Positions 47,001 to 58,769 of a stretch of DNA of 64,000 bases are shown here, piece by piece. The DNA is taken from assembly GCF_025698545.1 (NCBI RefSeq), contig NC_068566.1, forward strand, positions 44,929,192-44,993,191, given 5' to 3'. Below the pieces are notes generated by a model that worked only from the letters and a program-made list of their open reading frames with translations, did not search any database and was not told where the DNA came from. A program made the position numbers and the translations under genes. Numbering within the stretch: the stretch's first letter is position 1; each line of letters opens with the position of its first letter. The stretch is from Gossypium raimondii. Taxonomy: Eukaryota; Streptophyta; Magnoliopsida; Malvales; Malvaceae.

Positions 47001-50000
47001 GCAAGTTACGATTGTACCATTAATAAAGTTGCATATTTGGCACATAATAATTAGAATAAATAAATTTTCTCATAAAATATCATAAATTCAATTCCAAAGT
47101 TAGCCTAAAGCTGATCTAAAACTTGAAAACTCATAATACTATAATTGAACTTGTGTAAAAAAATTTGCTCATGCATACTTCAGTAAAACAAAAATACCTT
47201 GAGCTCTGAAGTTGGTTTGATTTGTTTCAAGATGTGTTGGAAATCTAAGAAGGGCTATGATTCTATGTTGATAAAACAACCCATATATGCTGGATCCCAT
47301 CCAAAAATTCGTTGCAAGTTGACACATGTTTCTACTTTATAAAACAAATTTAAATGAATTAAAATTTCCCTCCTAGGCATGCATCACTTATCCAACTAGG
47401 GATTATTTTTCCCTTGTTAATCTTTCGAAAATATTAATTCCCATGTCATGGGTTGTTATTTGATGATTGTCTTTTTCTAGAGAGATTGTTTCTTAAGCGC
47501 TAGTATCATAGCAAAACTTCTAAAAAAAATCAACCACAAGCTTTAGTTGTTTTTAAGCGAAAAAAGTATGTGCTAGATTTAGTTTTTGAGAAAGGAAACT
47601 AGTAAAAAGGCCCAACATATTATTGGTAAAACCATAGACTTGGATAACCCAAAGCTCCCTTGATTTGCAGACTTGAAAATGAAAGGATGAAGAGGTGCAT
47701 TCAAATGCCCTGAAGCCACTCCAGGTGCAAATCCCTTTGTTTTACCCTGACACCATGTTTGGATTAGAAGTAGTAAAGGAAAAGAAAGGAAAGAAGTGGA
47801 AAGCTAAAGAAAGTAAATAATTACCTATCATCTTGTTTGGATAGTTAAAATTAGTGAGCGGAAAGAAAGTTAAGTAATTTTAACAATTTTTGTTTGGATA
47901 AACAGTGGAAAGGAAAGAAAATGATTAATTATAATGAATTTTTACAATTATAATCTTTTAATAAAACAATTTATAAAAGAAATAAAGAACAAAAAGGATA
48001 TTTTTACATCTTAAAATTTTGTTTTCCTTTCCTTTCCTTCGCTTTCCCCCCAAATTGGGGTAAATGAAAAGTTTAGCTTTTTAAGGGAAGGCAAAGGATA
48101 CTTGACTTCCCTTACTTTCTCTCGCCTAACTTAAAAATTCTATCCAAACAAAGGAAAGGATAATATTTTCCCAGACTTTTCTTTCCTTTCCTCTCCCTAA
48201 GTCCAATCCAATCATAGGCTAAGATTTCATGTTAGGGGATTTGATTCTGATTTGATTATGACTTTATTTCCAAGAATTTCCTTAGTTTAAATAAAATTTC
48301 CTAATAAATTAGGATACTTTATTGTCATTTTTGTTTTCTTTATTAGATATGAAATTACATTTTTGCATCTTATTTTCTAAATTGTAGATCTCTTTTTAGG
48401 AGTTAAATTATTCATGAATAAAACAAGTTGAAAGTTTCAAAAAAATTAAAAGTAGTCAACTACGTTAGAGGTCCACAATCATAGGCAAAAATAGGAATCC
48501 AAAGAAGGGAAAAGACCATTTCTTTTAATTTGATTTTTTTTGGTGCTCTTTCGGCGACTCGAATTGGCACTTGGGACATAATAATTTTGGCATCAAAGTT
48601 AGACACCATGAACGAGAAAACCTTTGATGAGGAAATTCGAAACTTGCTCTACAAGGCTCAAGCTTGGTACAAGCGCAGGTGGCTGCATCAAAGGCACGAG
48701 TTGATGCAAACCTAGAACAGACTGAGGCCTTGCTTCATACCTTCTTACATGGGAAGGGGGCTGAAACTTTTGACCAAGGCATTTCAAACTACACCAGCGA
48801 CTAGATTGCATACTTGGGCATTCTTTTCAACTGTAGGAGCAGTGATAGATATATGACAATCCAAAATGGCAGGATGGGTGGGGAAATAATGCCTAAATAC
48901 ACCAAACTTGACTTCCTACATATGATGGATCAAATGACCCTCTTGTTTGGCTCCATAGATGTGAAAAATCCTTTGCCAACTAGAATACTACTTCATAGGA
49001 TAAGGTTATGTTGGTTGCCTTCATCATCTTAGGAGAGGCGCAATTGTGGTTCTATCTGTTGGAACAGGAAGATCAAAATATGACATGGGTGATCTTCAAT
49101 GGATATTGTTTGCTTTGTTTTGGCCACCCATGAGTGGCAACTTGTTAGGAGAACTCATCAATTTGAAGTAGACATGTTTGGTTGAGGAATACCAATGGCG
49201 ATTCTAGCACTCTTGGTGTGCTCATCATTCGTGCGAATCAATTAACAGCCGAACCTGTTCATTGCATGCCTAATTGACCTATCAGACTTGATGTGGGATT
49301 ATACTGCCTGCCAATTTGGTTCAAGAGATAAGTCTAGCAAGGCTATTTGAAAACAAATTGCAGGTAGAAATGGATCCACAAAAGGAACCTACTTTTTTCT
49401 AGACTTCCAAAATTACACAAACAATGACTAAGATGATTTAGACATACAAACTTAGGCTACAACCGCATCTTGCAGTGCCCCTTCTACCTTCGCTAAGAAG
49501 CTGACAAGAGGAGAGATGTTTGAACGACTTGCAAAGGTCCTTTATAATTGCGATGAGCAATATGAGTTGAGCCATTAATGTAAAAGAGCTCTTGTGGTTG
49601 GGAATAGAAGATAGTGAACTAATGGAGGCAACAAAGGATATAATGGAACTGTGTCTTCAAGCTTAAGGGCAAGCTTTCTCTCCATGATTGGAGTAACGTT
49701 AAGGTGATTTGATTTTGATTTTATTTCCTGGAATTTCCTCATTAGTTTCAATAAAACTTCCTAATAATTAGGATTGGTTAAATTTTGTCATTAGTCCCTA
49801 TATTATGTGTAAGTTGTAGATTTAGTCCATATACTTTAATTTGATCATTTTTAATCATTGTACTTTTCAAATTTTACAATTTCAGTCTTGACCAAACAAT
49901 AGCTTAAGTTTTGTTATTTTTAAAGTTTGATGCGACAAATATATTATCGCATGTGTAATGTCATGTCTGCTACTAGTTTCACATATTATTCACAGACACA

Positions 50001-53000
50001 CAAAAAAACAGTTAATGGATTTAATGACTTTTTTACATCAAGATTGAAATTTCAAAATTAAAAAATATAGTAATCAAGAATAATCTAGTTGGAGAATATA
50101 AACTAAATCTACAACTTTACGTATAGTATAGGACTAACAGAAGAATTAAACCAAACAAATTTAACTATTACCGTTTGATTAGGATTAAACTTTTAAAATT
50201 CGAAAAGTACAGAGACTAAGATTGACCAATTCGAAAAGTACATGGACTAAAGTTTATCAAATTAAAGTACAAAAACTAAATCCACAACTTACATAGAGTA
50301 CAGGGACTAATAACAGAATTTGACCATTAGGATTCTTTTCTGTCATTTTTGTTTTCCTTGCTAGAATATTTAATTAGGGTTTTGCATCTTATTTCCTAAA
50401 TTAGAAACCTATTTGAGAGGTAATTATTCATGAACAAAACAAGTTGAAAGTTCTAGTATTTTAAAGTTATGCATGCAACTGTAGGCAAAAATAGAAATGA
50501 AAATAAGGGCAAAGACCCATTCTTTGAATATGATTTTTGTGTTACTCATTTGGTGACTTGATCCCAATCTCGAGAGCATACATTTCAAAATAGTTCCAAA
50601 AAAATTATTATAGATTCATAAAAGACCTAACTAGTTTACAAAGGACCCAAATGTCAAACAAAATGGAGATGGGTAGCCATGGAAGAGAAATCCATTGAAT
50701 CGAAGGGATTGCCACGTCGTCTTCATAAAATGGAGAACTTTTTGACCGACGGATTTGTAGCAATGAATATGGGGAAAATTACACAAGTTTTTTCTTTTAG
50801 TTTGTTGAATTTCTTCCCAACCGCAGCTTTTCTTATCCCCTTTTGCTCCTTGGCCATCTTAATTAGAGCTTAAATCAGGTTTTCTATTCTCCTACCTTGA
50901 GCTAGATGACAAAAATCAACAATTGTTTTTCAATAAGGAATAATCCTCTTCTCTTCTCTAAACATTATGCTTTTGGTGGAAATATTTGTAGCTGACGATC
51001 TCTGAGTCTTGTCAAAGATGAATTCGTTTGTACCTTGTTTGAGCTTTATACTTTGGTAGTTATTCTACCAAGTTGTCAAGTTTGTAGAATGCAATTCATT
51101 TTACAAGTCATCTTCTAGTGGACGTGAAGTTTATTATCAACCAACCAACTGGTATCTCTTTCTACAAGCTTTAATAGCAACTTTTGCAGAATGGAAGTAA
51201 AGTGGCTACTACATGACTAAACAACTTGAGAAAATAGAAAGGTACTTGTTTTGGCTCTCAAGGAAATAAGAAAAACCAACATTATTAATATTGCATGAAA
51301 ATGGTAACAATAGTATGTGCTTATTATATGCTAAAAACTATTCTAGAAAAATCCTAAAGAATTAGCATCCCCTTTGGCACCCACTTGACAAACAATGCCA
51401 TAGAAACAATTAAAAGTAAAAAATCTACTTTCACATGGTAAAAGTTTTAGTGTAACCAATCCAATGATTATGCTTGCATATGTAAGTTTGTTGGTGTCCA
51501 AAAAATTTAAGACGTTACTTCTCCAAATTACATGTGGGGAATGATCTACTATTAACATTGCAACATGTTGATTTAATGCCTTGCAATTTGTATTTTGTTC
51601 TTGAGATTATGTGATGCCTATTTGTGAGAACCTTCTATGAGAGGACTAGACAAAGTTGAGTATGGCTTTAAGCAAAAACGCATATTCTCTTTAGTCCCTT
51701 ATCTTTGAAGATGGAGTTCACAAAATAAATGGGAGAAATTAGATGAAAATGTCAAATATGTACTTATAGTTTGTCCTGGGAAACTCTTGTTACTCTTGTA
51801 ACTTTTTATTTGGTTAGCATGTAGGGAATGCCAATGGTGGAAAACTAGAGTTAATTAGGACTATATTGAAGTAAATGTCTTGATTGAGTAGGTAAAAGTC
51901 ATCCAAGTTGAGATCAGAATTTTTTTAATGTATGCTGCTGTGGCATACTTATCCGCGTGGCAGGCAACATGCCAATTTCTAGTTGCTTCCATCAGTTGTG
52001 TCAATATTTACTAACTGTCAAATCAGTCGACAGAGCGCTCAATTGTTTTTTGTCATTGAAGGTTCAATTGGGTGCACTTTTTCTCTTGGTGCTCAATTTA
52101 TTTATTTTTTACTAAAGGCTTTTTAGACTCTTTTCCTTGCTAATAGGGATGGCAAGAAAACTTGGACGTGATAAGTTTCGACTATCGGGCCGGGTTTAGG
52201 TTGGGTCTAATTCTTCAATTAGTTGGGTCAGGTTTAGGAAAAGCCCGCTTAGTCCTAGAATAATTATTAAAATACCTTTGTATGTATAAGATTAGTTTAA
52301 AATATATAATAAAATTTATATTAATATTTGCTCTAGCATAATTATACCTAGAGAACAATTAATAATATCATTAAAAATATTATTCTATTTTGATAAAAAT
52401 TAAAAATTTTGGTATATCAGGTCGGGTCAGAATCAGGTATAGCTTTGATTTTTCAGGTCGGGTTTGGGGTACGTATATTAATATTTAATTTCGGATTGGG
52501 TCGGGGTCGGGTTATGTTGGGGGTATTATCTGGTTGGAGTTGGGACGGGCAAAAAAGCGCCCCACCGCACCCCATCGCCATCTCTCCCTGCAAGTAAGTA
52601 TCATATCTTGTTTTTTATTCTTTGCATTAACTTGTATTGTTTGGAGGATCGGAAAAGTCAAAAGTAAGAGTTCATCTTTTGAAAAAAAAAAAGGTTTCTC
52701 TAATGAAATTATCTGTGAAGGTGTCTGAAGCATCTGTGAGCAGAAACCGCAGTACCATTATTGTACCAGCAGGAAGTACCAGGGATGAAGGGTGGGCAGC
52801 CTTCAGGAACATATTGGCAGAGATCAATGAGGCATCAAGGCTTTTCTTATTGCCGAATCAGGTATCTTTGGGCTATATTCCTATGATCCTTCCTTTCCAG
52901 TTACTCTGCTGCTATATATCAGTACCATATTTTCAGTTAGTCTCATTCAATTTTCAACCTGGCTGCTTTTGTCTAAATGGGTTTTCCGAAGCAGCAAAGT

Positions 53001-53496
53001 TCTGAACCTTCAGAACGTCTTGTTGGGCTTTCAGATGATGTAGGGGCGGGCTTCATATCTGGACACAACCAGCCTAGCTCAACTTCTGAATTGAATGTAG
53101 ATAGATCAATTGAATTGCCACCACAGGATGAAACTGGTAACATGGGGGTTTCAAAGGTGATCAGAGCTGACCAGAAGAGATTCTTCTTTGATCTTGGGAG
53201 CAACAGCAGAGGACATTTCTTGAGGATATCTGAAGTATTCTCTCCATTCAACTTTATTTCTTTGTCTTATTTTATATACACGTATATTAATAAAGTGTAA
53301 GATATGGAGTGTTGGTTGATAAGAGGATTGTTCAACATTGCAGGTTGCAGGTTCTGATCGGTCTTCCATCATTCTCCCACTGTCAGGATTAAAGCAGTTC
53401 CACGAAATAGTGGGTCATTTTGTGGAGATAACAAAGGATCGCATTGAAGGAATGATGAGTGCAAATGTTCGAACGGTGGATCCGCCACAAAGGTGA
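44056..53496 (+). CDS. PURA1: Transcription factor Pur-alpha 1 (4 exons, 296 aa)
   Basis: A single-stranded purine-rich DNA/RNA-binding protein of the Pur family; in plants it is linked to telo-box/promoter binding. Coding exons: 44056-44412, 52721-52861, 52995-53234, 53344-53496, all joined in phase 0 (119+47+80+50 aa). A Gly-rich start (GGC repeats, residues 6-25) precedes three PUR repeats: about 28-92 (LQVEHKLFYFDLKENPRGRY), 95-166 (TKVFYFDIGENRRGRFLK then VSEAS..RSTIIVPAG) and 218-285 (VSKVIRADQKRFFFDLG, GHFLRISE|VAGSDRSSIILP). The C-terminus is VRTVDPPQR. Length equals the usual plant protein. Intron 1 is 8308 bp and holds nested transposons. The exon 3 acceptor could be 3 bp upstream (cag repeat, NAGNAG-type), adding one Gln. 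An out-of-frame ATG at 43946 precedes the start if the leader is that long. Confidence 0.96.
44075..44122 (+). repeat. GGC/GGA trinucleotide repeat in Pur-alpha
   Basis: Interrupted GGC/GGA tract encoding the poly-Gly N-terminus; length changes would be in frame. Confidence 0.85.
44413..46620 (+). other. Pur-alpha intron 1, proximal part
   Basis: Starts gtaagc. A 46-bp unit, tttcgtattcgtctcc.accagaaactg..., occurs at 44656-44701 and again at 44731-44776 with one visible mismatch. The remainder to 46620 is T-rich intron-like sequence with no recognised gene. Confidence 0.7.
46626..46930 (+). repeat. 150-bp tandem duplication in Pur-alpha intron 1
   Basis: The block beginning ttggagtgtgaacaagtaaa at 46626 is repeated at 46776 (offset 150 bp) with scattered substitutions. 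Both copies contain 'ctgccacttt/ttgccatttt', 'aagaaagaacaagaat' and 'tacaaagcatagtatcccat'. Confidence 0.9.
47752..48224. repeat. MITE-like fold-back element (hAT-like ends)
   Basis: The left end accatgtttggattagaagt...aaggaaaagaaaggaaag is complementary to the right end (ctttcctttcctctcccta...ccaatccaatcataggc). The arms are purine-rich and pyrimidine-rich respectively, so the whole can fold back. It abuts the TTTCA duplication of the next element. No TSD of its own identified. Confidence 0.6.
48602..49690 (+). pseudogene. Retrotransposon gag relic
   Basis: Piecewise frames give a gag core ending with GEAQLWFYLLEQEDQNMTWV and MSGNLLGELINLK, and farther on LVQEISLARLFENKLQ. These match the retrotransposon gag family of gypsy elements. 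Stops and frameshifts separate the pieces (stops at about 48714, 49030). Confidence 0.82.
49776..50325. mobile_element. Mutator-type MITE, 550 bp, perfect 9-bp TSD
   Basis: The ends ggttaaattttgtcattagtccct and the reverse complement of agggactaataacagaatttgacc pair, and the inverted arms extend about 100-150 bp ('agtccatatactttaatttgat' / 'atcaaattaaagtacaaaaact'). The flanks are ATTAGGATT at 49767-49775 and again at 50326-50334. A 9-bp TSD with long TIRs is the Mutator (MULE) hallmark. No coding capacity. The flanking sequence, with one TSD removed, reads continuously as the LTR of the host element (compare 48310-48330). Confidence 0.93.
52140..52600. repeat. Short GGGTCGGG-rich element in Pur-alpha intron 1
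   Basis: It starts agggatggcaagaaaacttg and ends ccatcgccatctctccc, giving imperfect inverted ends (gggatggcaa / tcgccatctct). Inside are several gggtcgggt-like runs around an AT-rich core. Same style as the 16983 element but different ends. It lies just 120 bp before exon 2. Confidence 0.55.
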
Positions 53497-55100
53497 ATGG
53501 CTGGCAGTGGAAGATGGTAAAATAAATAATTGTCAAGTTTGGTTTAAAGCCTCTAATAGTAGAGATGCAATTGTGGTGTCATTCAAGGCTTGGAAATAAT
53601 CCGATTTTTCTGTTTGATTAACAGAGAAATATTGGAGATAAGTTGTGAAGGGAAATAATGGACAAATTGGTTGTAATTTGTGAGTTTGATGGTGTGGCCT
53701 CTCAATAATGTCTACTTCTGTTTAGTATCAAACACTGCTTGAATGTACTAATATTAATTAATTAATTAATTACTTAATTCCATTCCCAAAGAAACGTATT
53801 ATGTCCTACCTTTTACTGGATTGCACAACTCAAAACTTCCTTCTACCCTCCCTCTGTTAATCCACAAAGGATTGGAAGAAAACAAAAAGCCCATAACTAC
53901 CATTCCCTCTTCTTTTGTGTTAATTTTTTGGTAAATAATAGAATTAGTCATTTAACTATTAGTGTGTTTCTGTTTTGGTCATCCAGTTATAAAAGTTTCT
54001 ATTTCGGTCATTCATGTTTTAGATCGTTCCTATTTTGGTCACCCTCTGTTAAATGGTTAACGGAAGTGATGATGTGACCTTTTTTAATTGGTATAATAAC
54101 ACATGTAGTCCTCAATATTTACACATTCTATTGATTTCATCCTAATTCTAAATAATTTAATAAATTTAACCATTCACATTTACAAATTTTATCGGCTTGA
54201 TCCTCAAACACATATAAGTAAATATAAATATAATTATATTTAAACACATAATTAAAAGTTGATAAACTTATATATAAATTTGTGATTTTGATACTCCTAA
54301 AACCTCAAAAGCCTCCCCAAAACTTAGGAAATTTGTAATTTTATAAACTTCATTCATGACCGTGCTAATAGTGTTCTCATTAGGGAACCCAATTTTTCTT
54401 ATAAAACCTAACAAATAATTAAAAACAAAACAACTTCCTATAAGCTTTCATCAAAATCATCTTCCGCATTCTTATTAACTTAAAAATTAGTGTAATAATA
54501 TGCACCCATCTCTAAGCATAAAATTAATTGTAAATTCTATCATCATCTGAATTGTTTGCAATTTATTTAGAAAAAGATGTAAAATTTCCGGATTTTCAAA
54601 TTTTCTAACTTGAATTTTAAATATTTTTATATTCCTTTTAAATTTTTAAATATTTTTATAGGAAGAATAGATTATGGTATCCTTAGTGCCACATTTCACA
54701 ACCTAAAAGTGCCATGTGTCCTATATTTAACATTGTCACAAAAAGTACCAAAACCCTCGAGGGAATGAAAATTTGAGGATCAACTTGGAACAAAAAAAAA
54801 AAAGAAATCATAAATACCAGCTTGAAAAAAGGTGTAAAAATGGAGAGGCTAAATGTTATAATGTAAACACACGATGAGTAGATTCGGATAAAATCGGGTA
54901 TATAGGATAGTCTTAAAGAAATAAAATAAATTAAACATCTAAAGTTTTTTAGTATAAGAAAAAAGGAACATATCAAGCACTGAGAGAAATGAACCAAAAA
55001 AGGAAGCATTTGTGAATAAACAATTGAATTGTTCAAGAAGATGAAAAATATAAAGATTTAATGCTTTGAACTTGGTTTGGTACACATTTATTTTTAATCA
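53497..55100. other. Intergenic between Pur-alpha and the carrier (convergent)
   Basis: The Pur-alpha 3' UTR occupies the first few hundred bases. An R2-family repeat copy lies at 53935-54200 (ggtaaataatag...tttggtcatccagtta...gttaacgga...cctcaatatttacacatt). No gene beyond. Confidence 0.6.
53935..54200 (+). repeat. Dispersed repeat R2, copy
   Basis: Same landmark order as 28153-28530 and 60755-61025: 'ttaactattag', 'ctgttttggtcat', 'ggtcaccctctgttaaatggttaacgg', 'gatgatgtgacc', 'cctcaatatttacacattct', 'tcctaattctaaa'. Confidence 0.65.
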
Positions 55101-55105
55101 GAAGT

Positions 55106-55185
55106 ATGAGCAATCAAATCATAACTCTGGGATGCAAATGGTTTTATGAGCAATCAAATCATAACTCTGGGATGCAAATGGTTTT
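55106..55185 (+). repeat. Perfect 40-bp tandem duplication
   Basis: The 40-bp unit starting atgagcaatcaaatcataac is repeated exactly at 55106-55145 and 55146-55185, in the probable 3' UTR of the carrier gene. Zero mismatches imply a recent event or an assembly artefact. Confidence 0.95.
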
Positions 55186-55347
55186 CCTATCTCACCCTAA
55201 AATATTTAATCAGAAAAATAAGACAACATTGACTTGAAATGTATTTCAAAATTTGCATGATTAGCCAGAACCAGCAAAAACCAGGATTTTATTTGACGCA
55301 ATCAATTAGTCCAGCATTACTCCACGTCTCTGAGAAGTGACCACGCT

Positions 55348-58300
55348 CTACAACCCTATTTTTTTCTCTGCCTTCTGAATCTGGTTGAGGAATATCCAAG
55401 TCATCTGCATAAGACAACATCCAGTCATTAGAGATACAACTACAAGCTCGTTCACTTCACACTTGAGGTTCAGAAACCACATATGGAGGACATAGGAAAG
55501 TAAATACCATGACGTGCGGAGCAATCCTAACACAATATACAGGGAACCCGGTGTAAAATTTGAATGGTCCTCCAGCCTTGAGGGTTTTCATGGCACAGTC
55601 CAAAGAGCCGCTATATGGATACTTTCCCGAAGCGTCAGGTTGCATTTTCTGAATTTGTGTTTTGACATAATCAAAAGGCAAACTGCAAGCAGCAGCAAAG
55701 AAACCCGAAACAGTACTTGCACCTGAGACGATGAAAAGGAACATTAATCAATATGGGAAGAGAGGGCATAGCCATTTCTTTGCTAAATAAAAAGAAATGT
55801 AAAAGCCAGTTAACCACACAAGTTTTAGAATTAGTAATCAATGCCAATCAACTCTGAAAGCATATACACCAATTATTTTGATTTACAAAGACTAAGTGAC
55901 CACGGTAGAAAGAGATCTAGTCTAATAATAATGCCACTTCTGAAATCAGGAGCAGCTGTCACTTGGGATGTGTCATATAACCAAGAGAACCCATGCAACA
56001 AAACAGAAGAGCTTGCCCCATCCATGAGTAAATATTTTGTACCGTTATATCTTTGATCTTTCTAGCTATAAACAAAGGTAGGGGCGTGTAAGCCCAAGAG
56101 CCTAACCAACCGCTGAAAGCAATGAGGTAGTAGAAACCAGTTCTCAAATTAAGAAACAAATAAAAGCAACGAGAGCCAATCTTCCTGTTCAAATCTCTGA
56201 ATGTATCATTGAAACATTAAGAGTTCCTGAAAGGACATAGGCATCAAGACCAAGCCTTTAAATAAGACGCACAAACCCAAAGATCACCAAAGCAACATCT
56301 CTTTGATGAAGCATACCATTTCTAATGCCCAACCCCTATTTGGATCTCCAATAACGGAATGGGCTATATATTACTTATATGTAGTCTTACAATTATGGTT
56401 CTCATTTTATTTCAGCAGAGCCAATATTCCTGTTATATCATTGGTTATTAATTTATTTTCAGTTTTTTTATTTTTTCCATTCTATTCATTATTAGAAAAA
56501 GAGGTGCAGAAACAAAGCATAAACAAGTAATTTGCTTCAAGGAAAATCTTTAAGCTTATGAAATGGAATAGTAAAATTATGCGGTTGTCAGGGTAAAATA
56601 TTATGTCCAGAGCAATCAATTATGCATATGCCATTAAAAAAGGGAAGTACTTAATGCTTAATTTCAAAAAGGAAAAACAAAAAACTACAATTACATGTGG
56701 TCATCCAACTCGATAAAATGTTTTAACAATATTTCCTTATATTAGCAATGACTTCTAACAAATGAGTATTGTTCAAATAACAAATTTAGAAATATAATAG
56801 TTAAAAGACTGTTACCTAGCACTGTAGCAGCTTCTCCTAAGCCAAGCGAATCCTTGCAAAACTCAACACTTTGATCATAAGAGGCAAGCATTCCCATGTT
56901 CAATGCCATGGCTCTGACTACGGTGGGGCCTGCACCTTTCCAAAGTGCCAAAACCCCTTCATCCGCAACAATACGATAGAGTGCATGGAATGCATTGGTG
57001 TAATTTCTGCGCTGAGCAACAGGCAAAGTAGCATCAGCCTGCATACGAATAAGTGCCAAATCAGCCGGGCTGCCAAAACAGGCTCCAATAGCACCAGCAG
57101 TCAGACCACACAAAGCCTTCTGATATAGAGGTAAGGGCTTCCCATCATTGGCTTCAATTGCTTTGTTTGTCAACATTCTGTAGAAACAATGGAAACAAAT
57201 CAAAAGCTGAACCAGAACCACATAGAGTATCCAAGTTTAGTTCAAAAGCAAACCACGTCATACAGAGGCAGCGGAAATAAGGTCAAAAATAAAGTCCACA
57301 CTTCAGAATCAAACTATTGATCATTAACAAAAAAGGTAGTATCTTGAAACGTGTAATCAAAGTTGAACAATGTTTTACATTCTATCCCATTTTTAGGCAC
57401 TCACTTGAATGATCCCAATCGAGCAGTAGTGTATGTAGCTTGCCTGAGCAGTCCTGCTGATAGACCCTGTCCAAAAATTTACAAGTGAGACGACAGACAC
57501 ATGGACGACTGAAATATCCTCTTGATTCAAATTAGAACATCAAAATAAATTCCTCAAGACAAAGTCACCAAACCTATGTATAACCACAGATGAGCTGCAG
57601 TTTCAAGTTGTGTAAAGTCTAACCTCCAGATAATCGATGTAACAAGAAAGCATGTATTTATGCCAATATCATCCTTCACTTATACTACTAACCAATAATT
57701 AATAACAAATCAACAACAAACAATCTCATTCAATGAAACAGCACTAAATTCCAATGTTTTGTCAACTCAAAACCTATAAATAATTTCACATACACCATTG
57801 AACACAAATGTAGAAATTTTCGAAACGTTGAATATCCTTAAAGGAACTATGCTAAACGATGTGAAAAATTAAAGATCTAGCATCCATCACAGGCCTCAGA
57901 AGCCGATAACAGATCCAGCATCTGAAAAGTTAGATCAAGAAAAAAAAATCAAAATTTGAATGAAGTAGAAAAGAACCTTGTAAAAGGCTCCAACACCCTC
58001 CTCCCTAAGCATGTTCTTGGTAACAGTTGCTGCCGATCCTTGACCCAGTTGGATTCTTACCTACACCAAACCAAAACATAAAAAGACCATTAGCCGAAAC
58101 GACACAAACCAAGCTAGACAACAGAAAATTATGAAAGAAACCCAAGCAAATCCCAGATCTAATTTAACTTTGAAAGGAAAATAAAAAAGAGCTGAAGATC
58201 TGATCTACCAGAAATAAGAAAGGAAAAAATGAAGGTAAAGAAGAGTGAAAACCTTGACCATATCGATGGGTTGGATGACACAGGTAGCAAGCATACCAGA

Positions 58301-58372
58301 GGCACCACCATTGACAAAAGGTTTAACCGTAGGCCAAACCCCAGCAGATTGAGCCTTCTTCTCCTCCGCCAT
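55348..58372 (-). CDS. DTC: Mitochondrial dicarboxylate/tricarboxylate carrier (6 exons, 299 aa)
   Basis: An inner-membrane carrier exchanging organic acids such as 2-oxoglutarate, malate and citrate. Minus-strand coding exons: 58372-58253, 58060-57977, 57466-57405, 57177-56816, 55722-55508, 55404-55348 (900 nt with stop). All introns are GT-AG and phases agree. Three mitochondrial-carrier repeats carry the signature PIDMVK (35-40), PADLALIR (126-133) and PFDYVK (225-230), each at the end of an odd-numbered helix. The N-terminus [19 protein letters not shown] and the C-terminus QKAEKKIGL match the plant DTC type in length and layout. The 2-oxoglutarate/malate carrier subfamily is the nearest alternative. 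The intron before exon 5 (55723-56815) is the longest. No lesion. Confidence 0.95.
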
Positions 58373-58505
58373 TTCTTTGAGTTGAAACAGTGAAGGGGAA
58401 AGATATTGCTAAAGGAGAAGAGAGTTGAGGGGCCGCCTTTGGTTAGGACTGAAAAGAGTGAAAATAGGAAGGGGGCGAAACGTGAGGCTTTCCCAATCTA
58501 TTCTC

Positions 58506-58515
58506 CTTTATAAAT
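58506..58515 (-). promoter_or_regulatory. TATA-box candidate for the carrier gene
   Basis: Minus-strand ATTTATAAAG about 135 bp upstream of the ATG, a suitable distance for a start site about 100 bp upstream. Composition-based inference only. Confidence 0.45.
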
Positions 58516-58769
58516 GCAAACCCTGCTTCCGCATTGTTGGCTATAATTTAATACATATATTTTATTATATAAAAATGGAGAATGGGGTGTTCCTGGTCAC
58601 AATTAGGCTGCCTTAGTTTGTTTCACTGGAAAACTTTGTACTTTTCTGCTTTTAATTACATCTCCTTCATTTGTGGGAAACTACAATGCTCAAATTTTTA
58701 ACATCATTAAAAATATCCAATATTTTCTTTAAAGTGTGACAAGTATAGCCAAAAAAAAAATTGAGCCTC

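Larger units (their letters stand above)
48230..50582 (+). mobile_element. Gag-only LTR retrotransposon (TR-GAG-like) with 5-bp TSD
   Basis: LTR1 48230-48582 and LTR2 49697-50582 align along their length (atttgatt.tgatt..., 'cctaataa.ttagga', 'catgaa.aaaacaagttgaaagt', 'ataggcaaaaatag'), once the 559-bp insertion in LTR2 is removed. Flanks are TTTCA (48225-48229) and TTTCA (50583-50587). A primer-binding site resembling initiator Met-tRNA complement (TGGcATCAaAGt, 48588-48599) follows LTR1. The about 1.1-kb interior encodes only gypsy-type gag remnants: NLLYKAQAWYKRRWLHQR, PKYTKLDFLHMMDQM, LGEAQLWFYLLEQEDQNMTW. No protease, RT or integrase, so it must have relied on other elements. It lies in Pur-alpha intron 1. 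Confidence 0.88.
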
